Assembly: GCA_963663845.2 (NCBI GenBank)
Contig: OY760650.2
Span: 3,100,001-3,164,000, forward strand
Reading direction: 5' to 3'
Length of the DNA stretch: 64,000 nucleotides
DNA from: Versatilivorator sp963663845
GTDB lineage: Bacteria; Acidobacteriota; Terriglobia; Versatilivoradales; Versatilivoraceae
Shown here: positions 18,006 through 26,647 of the stretch, one piece after another
Layout: every line of letters starts with the position of its first letter
How positions within the stretch are numbered: the first letter of the stretch is position 1
Notes under the pieces: model-generated
What the model was told of the DNA's origin: nothing
Seen by the model: the letters and a program-made list of their open reading frames with translations, nothing else
The model's database searches: none
Program-made: the position numbers and the translations under genes

Positions 18006-18270
18006 TCAAGCCACGAATGTTCGCTGGTAGCTTATACTAGCAATCGTGGCGTTGGCGACAAGGCTTCCGACCCGATCCGCCGCCTCGACGAGGTGCTCGT
18101 CGGCAAACAGGCTCAGTTCGCCAGGGAGCGAGTGGGTGGATCAGGGAGACGGCCTCAGACCATTGGGCATAGCGTTCGTCGAGGGCGGGGCCCAGCCAGT
18201 CCAGTTCAACCGTTTCGAATGAATCAGGTGGCAGTTCCCATCCAGAGTCCAATGAGTGAGCGATGGACAT
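18006..18270 (-). pseudogene. Frameshifted small gene head-to-head with the aminotransferase
   Basis: From an ATG at 18270 the reverse strand reads MSIAHSLDSGWELPPDSF, then ALDERYAQWSEAVSLIHPL. After this the sensible frame shifts by one base and continues as GELSLFADEHLVEAADRVG and SLVANATIASISYQRTF to TGA at 18006-18008. The span is 265 bases, one more than a multiple of three, so a single indel near 18115-18140 separates two good halves of an ~88-codon protein. Family not recognised. Its start overlaps the start of the opposite-strand aminotransferase by 8 bases. A sequencing error is possible. Confidence 0.4.
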
Positions 18271-19390
18271 AGAACCTCTCGTCTCTCCCGACGCCTTCGT
18301 CGGCCTGGAGGGGTTGACCCACCTGTGCACGGGTGGGGAGTCTCCCTGGATGAAGAGCCACCAGTCGGTCTATGCCGATTTCGCGCGTTTGAAGAGTCTG
18401 GGCTACGAAGGGCGGGGGGAGGTGGCCGAGCGGACCGAGGACTGCCGGAAGAAGGTGGGCCGGTTGTGGAGCGTCCCCGCCGACCGGGTGGCCTTTCTGC
18501 CCTCGGCCTCGGAGGGGATGAACTGGCTGGCGCGGGGCCTCGACTGGAGCGCCGGGGACAACGTCGTGACCACCGGCCTGGAGTTTCCCTCGGTGGCCTA
18601 CGCCTGGCGGTCTCTGGAAGGGCGGGGCGTGGAGGTCCGAAGAGTTCCCCATTGCCGGTGGAGGGTCGGGGAAGAGGACCTGCTGGCCGCCGTCGACGCC
18701 CGCACCCGGGTGCTGGCCGTGAGCCAGGTCAGTTTCTACACCGGCCAGTGCCTGGATTTGCAGCGCCTGGCGGAGGGCGCCTCCCGCCGGGGAGTTCTGC
18801 TGGCCGTGGACGCCACCCATGCCTCGGGCGTGGTGGAGGTTCCGGCGGGCCTGACCGACCTGTGCGTGAGCAGTTCCTACAAGTGGATGCTGGCCACCCA
18901 CGGGGTGGCCCCCTGCTACCTGAGCCCCAGGGCCGAGAGTCGCACGGCCGCCACCTGCTTCGGCTGGCGCAACCTGGTGGCCTGGCCGCGGGAGCGCATG
19001 GAAGTGCTGCCGGAAGTGCCGGTGCGGCCCATGCCGGAACGGATGGAGCCCGGCAACCCGGGCCTGGTGTCGGTGATGTTCCTGAGCAATGCCCTGGACC
19101 TGCTGCTGAGCACGGGGATGGATCGCATCCAGGAGCATGCCCGGCAGTTGTCGGCGCGGATCAGCGCCGGCCTGGAAAGACTGGGACACACCGTCATCAC
19201 ACCCGGCCAGTCCTCGGCCCGTTCCGGAAACACCTGCTTCCTGACTGACGAGGCCGGGTCGGTTCGCGATCATCTCAGGAGCCGAAAAATCCTGGTTTGG
19301 GGGGAGTTGGGCCGAGTGAGGATTTCCGGGCACCTCTACAACGGCAGCCGGGACGTGGAACGCCTGCTGGCGGCTTTGGCGGAGAATTGA
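18263..19390 (+). CDS. Aminotransferase class V family PLP enzyme
   Basis: 375 residues of the NifS/CsdA/isopenicillin-epimerase fold. The PLP lysine is in CVSSSYKWMLATHGV; the cofactor aspartate is in LLAVDATHASG and the aromatic-stacking region is VSQVSFYTGQ. There is no catalytic cysteine loop like that of cysteine desulfurases, so the substrate is uncertain (aminotransferase, epimerase or lyase). It is followed after 77 bases by the CinA-like gene. Confidence 0.88.
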   Translation: MDIEPLVSPDAFVGLEGLTHLCTGGESPWMKSHQSVYADFARLKSLGYEGRGEVAERTEDCRKKVGRLWSVPADRVAFLPSASEGMNWLARGLDWSAGDNVVTTGLEFPSVAYAWRSLEGRGVEVRRVPHCRWRVGEEDLLAAVDARTRVLAVSQVSFYTGQCLDLQRLAEGASRRGVLLAVDATHASGVVEVPAGLTDLCVSSSYKWMLATHGVAPCYLSPRAESRTAATCFGWRNLVAWPRERMEVLPEVPVRPMPERMEPGNPGLVSVMFLSNALDLLLSTGMDRIQEHARQLSARISAGLERLGHTVITPGQSSARSGNTCFLTDEAGSVRDHLRSRKILVWGELGRVRISGHLYNGSRDVERLLAALAEN

Positions 19391-19413
19391 AGTGGATGGT
19401 TTCCGCGCCGTTC

Positions 19414-19438
19414 TCACGCCCCCCGGCGAGAATTGCAG
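19414..19438. repeat. 25-bp intergenic motif, copy 1
   Basis: TCACGCCCCCCGGCGAGAAT followed by TGCAG matches 43104-43128 at 23 of 25 positions. Both copies lie a short distance upstream of a coding region. A dispersed element or regulatory site is possible; function unknown. Confidence 0.5.
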
Positions 19439-19467
19439 TTGGCCGGAATTCAACGATTGGAGGAGTG

Positions 19468-20817
19468 ATGCAAGCTGGCCGAAAGTGGCTGTCTGTCGCT
19501 CTGCTGGTGCTGGCTTCATCGGGAAGCTCGGCCGGAGCCGTTCCCGCAGCCGCTGCGGTCGAGGGGGCAAGCCGGGAGAGCCTGGACTACTTCATCATCG
19601 TGACCGGCAGTGAGCTGCTCCAGGGGGTTTACGCCGATCAGCACACCCAGTTCATCACCCGGACCCTGGGTCCCCTGGGATATCGCTGCCTGGGCTCGAT
19701 GAGCATTGGAGACGCCCGGACGGACCTCTTCCAGGCCCTCGATTTCGCTCGCCGGAAGGCTCCCCTGATCCTGACCACCGGCGGTCTGGGCCCCACCAGT
19801 CAGGACATCACCCGCAAGGTGCTCTCCGATTACACCTCCATCGCCCTCGAGGAGCATCCCGGAGCCCTGACCGATCTCAAGAAGAGATACGGAGGGGCTC
19901 AGGGAATCTTGCGACCCGTTTTGCGCGGTCAGGCGCTGGCCCCGGAGAAGGGGACCTACCTGCCCAATCCCAACGGCACTGCGGTGGGGCTGGTTTTCGA
20001 TGACGGCCGACCCGTGATCGTGGCGCTGCCCGGACCGCCGCGCGAGCTTCGACCCATGGTCAGGAACGAGCTGGTGCCCTGGCTTTCGGAGCGTTTCGGG
20101 TTGCGCAAGGTGGGCCATTCCCTCACCATGCGGTTTGCGGGGATCGGCCAGTCCAGCATCGACCGGGTGATTCGAGACCATTTGAAGCTGCCGGAGGAAT
20201 TGGCGGTCTGGTCTTCCTTCAACTCCAACCGCGTCGACATCACCTTCTCCTTCCCGGGCAATACGCCTCGGGAGCTGGAGCGCCTGAGAGCTCTGCAAGG
20301 CAAACTCCTCCAGCATATCGGCGAGTACATGTATTCCGACGCCGGTGCTTCGCTGGAAGATCGAATCTGGCAACTGCTGCAGCAGCGAGAGGTCTCCCTG
20401 GTGCTGGGCGAAATCGCCAGCGGAGGAGCGGTGTCCTCCAGTCTGCTGGCGGGGCAGGGAGAGTCCACCCGTTTCGCCGGGGCCTACGCGGCCGGGAGTC
20501 CTCAGGCCTTGAGCCGGCTGTTGGGCGGCGCAGGAGCAGCGGGCTCGGAGCCGTCACCGGAACGCCTGGTCAGCAGGCTGGCGAGACGAGCGGCGGAGAG
20601 AGAAGAGGGGGCCTGGGGACTGGTGGTGGGTCCGGTGGGCGTGGACGAGAGCGGGGCGGCCTCGGTCTGGATATCCGCCGGTTCGGTCGGGACCGGCTTC
20701 GCCTCCCGCAGGATCAACGTGAGAAAGGGCCGCCGGCTGCGCCGGGATCGACTGGTGACCCATGCCCTGGACCTGCTCAGGCGGGAGTTGTCCAACCAAT
20801 CGGGACCTGTCCCATGA
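19468..20817 (+). CDS. CinA-like molybdopterin-binding (MoCF) domain protein with signal peptide
   Basis: 449 residues. The ATG at 19468 follows GGAGGAG and gives a Sec signal peptide (VALLVLASSGSSAGA). The mature N-terminus carries the MoeA/MogA/CinA fold: IIVTGSELLQGVYADQHTQF, LTTGGLGPTSQDITRKVL and NPNGTAVG, then VALPGPPREL. The C-terminal region resembles the CinA amidase domain but is diverged (EIASGGAVSSSLL in place of the usual ESCTGG). CinA deamidates NMN or acts on ADP-ribose in the cytoplasm, so a signal peptide on this fold is unusual. Its stop overlaps the next ATG (ATGA). Confidence 0.82.
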   Translation: MQAGRKWLSVALLVLASSGSSAGAVPAAAAVEGASRESLDYFIIVTGSELLQGVYADQHTQFITRTLGPLGYRCLGSMSIGDARTDLFQALDFARRKAPLILTTGGLGPTSQDITRKVLSDYTSIALEEHPGALTDLKKRYGGAQGILRPVLRGQALAPEKGTYLPNPNGTAVGLVFDDGRPVIVALPGPPRELRPMVRNELVPWLSERFGLRKVGHSLTMRFAGIGQSSIDRVIRDHLKLPEELAVWSSFNSNRVDITFSFPGNTPRELERLRALQGKLLQHIGEYMYSDAGASLEDRIWQLLQQREVSLVLGEIASGGAVSSSLLAGQGESTRFAGAYAAGSPQALSRLLGGAGAAGSEPSPERLVSRLARRAAEREEGAWGLVVGPVGVDESGAASVWISAGSVGTGFASRRINVRKGRRLRRDRLVTHALDLLRRELSNQSGPVP

Positions 20818-21404
20818 AACGATTGCCGCTGGCGCTGGGAGTGGCTGGAATCGTCCTGCTGGCCTCGGCTTTTGCCTACTATCATTGGGAGGTGGCGCCG
20901 CGGATCCGTGCCGGCCGGATGGCCGGGCGCTATGCGGACCCGGCCTCCCGTCCCGAGCTCAAGGGATTTCGATTTGAGACCCGGCGCGGAGTCGAGGGAA
21001 TCGGCGACTATTCCGGCCGGGTGGTGGTGATTGACGTCTGGGCCAGTTGGTGTCCTCCCTGCGTGGAGGGCATCCCGCGCCTGGTGGCGCTGGCGGAGAG
21101 ATTCAGGGATGCTCCCTTCGACCTGGTGGGGCTGAGCGTGGACCGCGGCGGCTGGGAAGATCTCGATCCCTTCCTGGAGCGGCATCCCGAGATCAACTAC
21201 AGGGTGGCCGTCCCCCATCCCGCTCCCGCCTTTCTACTGGAAACGCTGGTCGACCTGGACCCGTTGGGAGACGTGGCCGTCCTGCCCACCTTTTTCGTCA
21301 TCGACTCCCGGGGCAGGCTGGCCGGAAAGTTCGTGGGATCCGACACTCTCCCCGAAGTCTCAGCCCTGGCCGACCGGTTGCTGGAGGAGGTCTCCGATGT
21401 CTGA
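20814..21404 (+). CDS. TlpA-like thiol-disulfide oxidoreductase
   Basis: 196 residues. N-terminal membrane anchor LALGVAGIVLLASAFAYYH, then a thioredoxin fold with the redox motif WASWCPPCVEG. It is tethered to the membrane and faces the periplasm, where it probably reduces or oxidises cysteines of exported proteins such as c-type cytochromes. Overlaps the CinA-like stop by 4 bases and the queF start by 8, indicating one operon. Confidence 0.9.
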   Translation: MKRLPLALGVAGIVLLASAFAYYHWEVAPRIRAGRMAGRYADPASRPELKGFRFETRRGVEGIGDYSGRVVVIDVWASWCPPCVEGIPRLVALAERFRDAPFDLVGLSVDRGGWEDLDPFLERHPEINYRVAVPHPAPAFLLETLVDLDPLGDVAVLPTFFVIDSRGRLAGKFVGSDTLPEVSALADRLLEEVSDV

Positions 21405-21783
21405 ATACACCCCCGATCATGCCCAGTCCGGGATCGATGCGGAACTTCCCGGGCTGGAGGTGTGGCCCAACCAGTTTCGAGACTACGAGATCACGATCCA
21501 GGTGCCGGAATATACCTCCATTTGTCCCAAGACCAACCTGCCGGATTTCGGGACGATCACCCTTCGCTACGTGCCGGACCGGGTCTGCCTGGAGCTCAAG
21601 TCCTTCAAGGGTTACATCCTCGGCTACCGCTCGCTGGGCATCTTTTACGAGAATGCCGTGAACCGGATCCTGCGGGACGTGGTTGAGGCCTGCCGGCCCG
21701 TCCGGGCACTGGTTCGCGGCGAATTCAACGTGCGCGGCGGCATGAAGAGCATCATCGAGGCCCGCCATCCCAGGGAGGGGTGA
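21397..21783 (+). CDS. queF: NADPH-dependent 7-cyano-7-deazaguanine reductase
   Basis: 128 residues, the short unimodular QueF form. Reduces preQ0 to preQ1 in queuosine biosynthesis. The catalytic cysteine is in YTSICPKTNLPDFG; the family signature ELKSFKGYILGYRSLG binds NADPH; FNVRGGMKS follows. The ATG lies inside the end of the TlpA-like gene. No other queuosine genes are in the window. Confidence 0.95.
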   Translation: MSEYTPDHAQSGIDAELPGLEVWPNQFRDYEITIQVPEYTSICPKTNLPDFGTITLRYVPDRVCLELKSFKGYILGYRSLGIFYENAVNRILRDVVEACRPVRALVRGEFNVRGGMKSIIEARHPREG

Positions 21784-21845
21784 ATCCCGGTCGGACACCC
21801 AGGTCAATAAAATCTTGAGTCTGGCGGAAAGTTCTCCATATCGTA

Positions 21846-21851
21846 TATAAT
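21846..21851 (+). promoter_or_regulatory. -10 box (TATAAT) upstream of the ferredoxins
   Basis: A perfect TATAAT sits 25 bases before the first ferredoxin ATG, with AAGAGGAG between. No good -35 hexamer lies at 16-18 bases (TGGCGG at 18), so this is a partial call. Confidence 0.35.
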
Positions 21852-21876
21852 CCCCATTTCTCAAGAGGAGTCCGGC

Positions 21877-22137
21877 ATGACCTACATCATCACAGAGCCC
21901 TGCATCGGGACCAAGGACACGGCCTGCGTGGACGTCTGTCCGGTCGATTGCATTCATCCCAAGTCCGACGAAGATGGATTCGAGGAGGCCGAGCAGCTCT
22001 ATATCGATCCGGAAGAGTGCATCGACTGCGGGGCCTGTGTTCCCGCCTGTCCGGTGGAGGCCATATTCGCTGAAGAAGACCTTCCGGAACAGTGGAACGA
22101 ATACCTCGAAATCAACGCCGACTGGTACAAGAAGTAA
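21877..22137 (+). CDS. Ferredoxin, 3Fe-4S/4Fe-4S type, copy 1
   Basis: 86 residues. Cysteine pattern CIGTKDTACVDVCPVDC, then ECIDCGACVPACPVEAI, which fits a seven- or eight-iron ferredoxin of the FdxA type: the first motif has the longer spacing of a 3Fe-4S site. Acidic tail ending WYKK. Small soluble cytoplasmic electron carrier. The preceding AAGAGGAG is its ribosome binding site. Duplicated directly downstream. Confidence 0.93.
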   Translation: MTYIITEPCIGTKDTACVDVCPVDCIHPKSDEDGFEEAEQLYIDPEECIDCGACVPACPVEAIFAEEDLPEQWNEYLEINADWYKK

Positions 22138-22229
22138 GCGGTTTCGCTCAATGACGGGATGGGGTGGACTTACCCCTCCAACGATTCGAATCTCATGCTC
22201 CCAATGCTGAAACAAGGAGGAAATCGATC

Positions 22230-22490
22230 ATGGCTTACGTGATTGCCGAGCCCTGCATCGGAACCAAAGACACCGCCTGCGTGGACGTCTGTCCCGTGGA
22301 TTGCATTCACCCCAAGTCCGACGAGGATGAGTTTGAGGGCGCCGAGCAGTTGTACATCGATCCGGACGAGTGTATCGACTGCAACGCCTGCGTTCCGGCC
22401 TGTCCGGTGGAGGCCATATTCGCTGAAGACGACCTTCCCGACGAGTGGGCGCACTACCTGGAGATCAACGCCAACTGGTACCAGAAGTAA
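22230..22490 (+). CDS. Ferredoxin, 3Fe-4S/4Fe-4S type, copy 2
   Basis: 86 residues, same length as copy 1 and differing at only a minority of positions (ECIDCNACVPACPVEAI, tail NANWYQK). The ATG at 22230 has AAGGAGG upstream; the longer frame from 22164 has no such site and adds residues copy 1 lacks. Tandem duplication with a 92-base spacer. The pair may serve different partners or raise dosage. Confidence 0.93.
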   Translation: MAYVIAEPCIGTKDTACVDVCPVDCIHPKSDEDEFEGAEQLYIDPDECIDCNACVPACPVEAIFAEDDLPDEWAHYLEINANWYQK

Positions 22491-22512
22491 GGGACCCCTG
22501 CCCGGCTTTCTC

Positions 22513-22540
22513 GCAGGCTCAGCGGCTTGGCGAGCCCTGC
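22513..22540. terminator. Weak hairpin between convergent genes
   Basis: GCAGGCTC and GAGCCCTGC pair with one bulge around an 11-base loop, between the second ferredoxin and the convergent PLP enzyme. There is no T-run on either strand, so termination is only a suggestion. Confidence 0.25.
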
Positions 22541-22543
22541 GGG

Positions 22544-23527
22544 CTATGGGGCCTCCGGGTCGGGGTGAAGGGGAGTGCTCAAGTATTTCAAGCCGCTGTC
22601 GCAGACCAGGAAAGCGATGGCGGCCCCCTGCTCCTGTCCTTGAAGCAGTTGAACGGCGGCGGCCAGGTTGGCCCCTGACGAAAAACCGCCGAATATCCCC
22701 TCCTCTGCCGCCAGCAACCTGGCGGCTGCGATCGCCTCGTCATCGGTCACCTGAAGGAAGCCGCTCACCAGGCTTCGATCCACCAGCGGCAGATCGGGAA
22801 GGCTGTATCCGCCTCCCTGAAGCTGGTGGTTGGAACGCTCGACCGGCTTCCCGGCCAGCACCGCGGCTCCGGCGGGCTCCACCACGTAGGCGCGAATCTC
22901 GGGCTCTTGCCCTCTCAGGTAGCGGGTCACGCCGCTGAAGCTTCCGCCCGAGCCCACGAAATCCAGGAACACCTCGACGCAACCGCCGGACTGCTCCCAC
23001 AGTTCGGGACCCGTGAAGCGTTCGTGAGCCAGCGCGTTGGATGTCAGCTCGAACTGGTTGGCGCGAAAGGCCCGGCGCTCCCGGACCAGTCGGCCGGTCT
23101 TCTGTTCCACCAGGGCCAGGTCCTCCCCGGAGACCTGGTTGGGGGGAGATCCCGGCGCCTGCTCCACCAGCACCACCTCCGCGCCCAGGGCCCGCATCAT
23201 GCGCGCTCTCTCGGGGGTGTTGCCGCGCGACATGACCGCAACGAAGGGATGTCCCAGCGCCCGGCACACGATGGCCAGGCCGGCGCCGGTATTCCCGCTG
23301 GTGAGCTCCACCACCGTCTGGCCCGGCCGGAGCGAGCCGTCCCGCCGAGCCTCGCGAATCATCTCCAGCGCAACCCGGTCCTTCTTGCTGAATCCCGGGT
23401 TGAAGTACTCCAGCTTGGCCAGCAGGCGCCCCCGAAGCCCCAGGATGCGAACCGTGCGCCTGAGCTCCACCAGGGGCGTGTTGCCGATGGTGTCGGTGAT
23501 GGAGAGGCTGGGTGCAGGATTTGCCAT
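22544..23527 (-). CDS. Cysteine synthase family PLP enzyme
   Basis: 327 residues of the beta-family (CysK/CysM/CBS) fold. IGNTPLVELRR at the start; PLP lysine in NPGFSKKDRVA; phosphate and substrate loop ELTSGNTGAGLA; glycine loop FVGSGGSFSGVTRYL; C-terminal FGGFSSGANLAA. CysK usually has S(V/I)KDR; here SKKDR. Likely makes cysteine from O-acetylserine or a related substrate, but specificity is not settled by sequence alone. It starts 49 bases before the end of the acetyltransferase gene, so the two may be co-transcribed. Confidence 0.9.
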   Translation of the reverse strand: MANPAPSLSITDTIGNTPLVELRRTVRILGLRGRLLAKLEYFNPGFSKKDRVALEMIREARRDGSLRPGQTVVELTSGNTGAGLAIVCRALGHPFVAVMSRGNTPERARMMRALGAEVVLVEQAPGSPPNQVSGEDLALVEQKTGRLVRERRAFRANQFELTSNALAHERFTGPELWEQSGGCVEVFLDFVGSGGSFSGVTRYLRGQEPEIRAYVVEPAGAAVLAGKPVERSNHQLQGGGYSLPDLPLVDRSLVSGFLQVTDDEAIAAARLLAAEEGIFGGFSSGANLAAAVQLLQGQEQGAAIAFLVCDSGLKYLSTPLHPDPEAP

Positions 23528-23576
23528 TCCGGAATGGTCCGGCGTCCGCCCTGTCCGGGGGGTGAACGGGTCCGGG

Positions 23577-24518
23577 TCAGACGTGGTCGATCTTGCAGAA
23601 CCGGTCGGCGGTCTCCAGGTGCTCCTGCTCGATCTTCAGTCCGGCGTCCAGGGATTTGACCATGGTCACGGATTGGGTCCGGGGTTGAAGGTCGAACAGG
23701 GACCGGATGGCGGGCTCGTCGGGCAGCCAGCCTCCAACCCCGGTCATTCCCTTGCGTTCAGCCAGGTCGATGACCAGCCTGAACAGCAGGCGGAGGGAGT
23801 CGGGCCGCTCCCGCCTGACTGCGAAGTCGCTGATTTGCCAGGCCCCGTCCATCTCGGTGACCCGCGCGTATCCCTGCGTCTGCGACTCCGGGTCTTTCAG
23901 CCAATAGAATTGGTCGCCGGGCTGCTTCAGCAAGGTGTATTTCCAGTAGCCGGGCGAGCGCGCCACCGCCAGGGGGTAGGCTCCGTGATAGGCGCGGTAG
24001 ATGTCCTGAAGCTCCGGCAGGGCCTGAGAGGCCGGGAACTGCTGCAAGTCCCAGGAGCGCTCCCCGGCTGCGAGGGAAGCCCGATCGGTGGCCGCCCAGG
24101 CCTTCCAGGAAGGGCAGCGCAGGTAACCCTGCTTGCCGTAGTAGTCCGGATCGATGTCGGAGTAGAGGGAACTGAGTCGCGCTCCCTGCTTCATGCGGTC
24201 GCGCTCCGCCCAATCCATCACCGCGGCCCCAAAGCCCCGGCGTCGATATTCGGGACGGGTGTGAACCGAACCGATGGAAAAGCCCTCCACCTCCCGGCCG
24301 TCGACGTGAAACTTCAAGGGGAAGCATCCCAGCGAAGCCACCACCCTTCCGTCCAGGCATCCGGCGACCCAGTGGGCCCGCTGGTGCTTGGGAGAGGCCA
24401 ATCGGAGTCGAAGATGCTCTTCCAGCGAGGAAGCCATGGGCCAGAACTCGTAGACGTTCTCATAGCACTGCAGCCGCTCCTCGGGCGAAGCGGCATGGAT
24501 GTCGAGTGTTTCGGTCAT
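23577..24518 (-). CDS. GNAT family N-acetyltransferase, Eis-like
   Basis: 313 residues from the ATG at 24518, preceded by GGAGAG; the upstream ATG at 24572 is not supported. The acetyl-CoA pyrophosphate loop is VHTRPEYRRRGFGAAVMDWA, followed by SDIDPDYYGKQGY, as in Eis-type enzymes with a second GNAT-like domain. Substrate unknown (an amine, aminoglycoside or peptide). Confidence 0.88.
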   Translation of the reverse strand: MTETLDIHAASPEERLQCYENVYEFWPMASSLEEHLRLRLASPKHQRAHWVAGCLDGRVVASLGCFPLKFHVDGREVEGFSIGSVHTRPEYRRRGFGAAVMDWAERDRMKQGARLSSLYSDIDPDYYGKQGYLRCPSWKAWAATDRASLAAGERSWDLQQFPASQALPELQDIYRAYHGAYPLAVARSPGYWKYTLLKQPGDQFYWLKDPESQTQGYARVTEMDGAWQISDFAVRRERPDSLRLLFRLVIDLAERKGMTGVGGWLPDEPAIRSLFDLQPRTQSVTMVKSLDAGLKIEQEHLETADRFCKIDHV

Positions 24519-24985
24519 GGAATCTCTCCGTCTGACGCCGACAGCGCCGTCAGAAATACCGGCTTCCCCCATTGTCTACCACGGACAGGATAACCGTACC
24601 AGTCATTTGGGTGTACGATAAATTTGTGGGGCGAGGAAAAAGAGTTGTCCACAAAGAGCCAAGAACGACAACGAAGGGCCGCCAAGAAAGACAGGAAGGA
24701 AAACGACGAACCACGAATGGACACGAATGAACACCAATAGACGGATTGACGAGTTGTTGATTGGGAGGCTGGGAGTCAGGCGTCCCGTTATTCCTGTGCA
24801 CGCTGTCAATTGATGTATTCTTATTCACGTGGATGGACAGAATCTACTGACAGCAACTCACGGCATCTCAGGCGTGCCTCAGGACAGTTCTGTTCTAGCC
24901 CCGGCCAACCCAAAATCAGGTCAGGAACAACAATCCAGGCTAGAATGAGATTTTTGATCAAGTCATTTATGTGAAAGGATTTAAC
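24519..24985. other. Intergenic region with dispersed CACGAATG repeat
   Basis: No gene seen. At 24640-24745 the sequence reads TTGTCCACAAAGAGCCAAG..., then CCACGAATGGACACGAATGA, ACACC. This is the inverse of the TTCGTGTTCATTCGTGG words in the tandem repeats at 35.1, 37.4, 37.8 and 38.2 kb and resembles a chromosome-wide intergenic repeat. From about 24840 the composition turns AT-rich, marking the edge of the SIR2 segment. Confidence 0.5.
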
Positions 24986-26317
24986 GTGAGAGACATCGAA
25001 GAATGCGAATGTCAATATTGTAGGGATCAGATCAATTTTCAACTAGACGAATTCTTGATCAATGAAATCCGTTGTGGCAATGCAGTCATTTTTGCTGGCG
25101 CGGGGGTCAGCACTGAAAATCAGAACAGCGCCCCACACTCTCTTTATAGTGCACTTGCCGCAGAAATCGGCATTAAAGAATGCACGCTCTCGTTTCCTGA
25201 TCTCGCTCAATTATTTTGTCAGAGACCCGATGGAAGATTTCAGCTGTTAAATCGGATTCAGGAAAGATTCGACTACATATCCAAATTTTCCGACTTACGG
25301 ATACAGGCTACAAGGTTCTATCAAGAATTGGCCACGATGCCGTATTTGAGGACATTCGTAACGACGAACTGGGATCGCTGTTTTGAAGAAATTTGCCATG
25401 CCAAACCGTATGTGTACGACGCTGATTTGAGGTTTTGGGAGATCCCATTCCGGAGAGTTCTCAAAATTCATGGCACCATTGATCATTATTCATCGCTTGT
25501 CGCAACCAGGGACGACTACAACCGATGTTCAGATGATATGAAAAGTTCTCTTATTGGCGCAAAGCTGAAAGACCTGCTTACAACCAAGACTTTTATTTTT
25601 GTCGGCTACTCGATGACTGATGATGATTTCAAGGAAATTTTTGAATTTGTCAGAGCTGTACAAGGAAATTTCGAGAAGATGCACTATTTTGTCGGCCCTA
25701 ACGTAGACGATTGCGTATCCCACGACAACATCTCGCGTATTCGGACAGATGGCACCTATTTCCTAAAGGTCGTCAAAGAACATCTGTGCTCTGTTGCGGG
25801 CTATTTGGGCGACAATACATACATCCAGGCTGAGGAAGAATTGTACGAAGTCCAACAAGAACACATCGAACTTTGGAGTAGGTATCGTCCGAAAGAGCAT
25901 CCACAAATGCTTCTATCTGCCTTTTACCAGGACGGACTAATCCACGGGTATCAAGTGGTAAGAGATATGATGGGGACAGGCCAATACTCTGACCCCAGCA
26001 TTTTGCAAGCAAAAATCGACGGCTACGATGCAAAGATAACGCACTACCGGTCAAGGAAGAACTACCTTGAAGTTGCGTATTTTGCAGGCTATCAGAATGC
26101 CCTGATTTCTATGGCTATTTCGCCGGACCTTGACCACTTTCCGTGCCCGCCAAGATATTACTTTGAGAAGGTACGTGAAATGGATCGAACTGAATTTGAA
26201 GAGAGGTTGGAAGAGTTACCAGGCTTGCACAAAACGGCCTTCAGGCAATGCAAGAAGGCGGCGGATCGTTTACCAGCCGATGGCAGCATTGTTCTCGATC
26301 ATTTGCCTTCGGGGTAA
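24986..26317 (+). CDS. SIR2-like domain protein, putative NAD-depleting defence protein
   Basis: 443 residues from the GTG at 24986, which has AAAGGA 6 bases upstream (a GTG at 24971 is also in frame). SIR2_2-type fold: AVIFAGAGVSTEN binds NAD, FVTTNWDRCFEE, LKIHGTIDH supplies the catalytic histidine, and FVGYSMTDDDF closes the pocket. A short CECQYC cluster at the N-terminus could bind zinc. The C-terminal ~200 residues are helical and unassigned. SIR2-like proteins commonly degrade NAD+ on phage infection. The gene is a single-gene island, clearly more AT-rich than both neighbours, suggesting horizontal transfer. Confidence 0.85.
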   Translation: MRDIEECECQYCRDQINFQLDEFLINEIRCGNAVIFAGAGVSTENQNSAPHSLYSALAAEIGIKECTLSFPDLAQLFCQRPDGRFQLLNRIQERFDYISKFSDLRIQATRFYQELATMPYLRTFVTTNWDRCFEEICHAKPYVYDADLRFWEIPFRRVLKIHGTIDHYSSLVATRDDYNRCSDDMKSSLIGAKLKDLLTTKTFIFVGYSMTDDDFKEIFEFVRAVQGNFEKMHYFVGPNVDDCVSHDNISRIRTDGTYFLKVVKEHLCSVAGYLGDNTYIQAEEELYEVQQEHIELWSRYRPKEHPQMLLSAFYQDGLIHGYQVVRDMMGTGQYSDPSILQAKIDGYDAKITHYRSRKNYLEVAYFAGYQNALISMAISPDLDHFPCPPRYYFEKVREMDRTEFEERLEELPGLHKTAFRQCKKAADRLPADGSIVLDHLPSG

Positions 26318-26647
26318 ATGCCTCTGGTGTCGTAGCGTCCACTAAGGGAATCAACCAGATGCTGCACCGCCTGGGTTCAACTGATGCTCGATGAAGTCCA
26401 GCCGAATTGACCTTACCCATCTGGCGGAAATGGCGAGCTGTGCGCGTCCACTTCCGAGAGCTCTGCAATCAGGCTGGCAACTTGCCGCCTTGGCCGGCCC
26501 ACGCTACGGCGGATGGCGTTGGTTGGGGTTTGCTGCTGCGTTACCTTTCCGGCCCGCCCAGGAGCATTCCTGTTCAAGGTTCTGGGAGAAATGGGGTCCA
26601 TACGGGAACCGTCGTTTGGAATTGAACTGGAGCGCGAGGTGCAGGTC
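26318..26647. other. Intergenic region, nothing recognised
   Basis: 330 bases with no gene or hairpin that I can support. Composition returns to the high-GC background after about 26420, so the right edge of the transferred SIR2 segment probably lies here. Confidence 0.4.

Noticed and set aside
18037..18330. 97-codon reverse frame starting at 18330
   Set aside because: Only its middle part is protein-like; the better start is 18270 and the end is out of frame, so it is listed as a frameshifted gene.
22160..22212. tRNA-like T-loop (GATTCGAATC) between the ferredoxins
   Set aside because: No acceptor, D or anticodon stems can be built around it.
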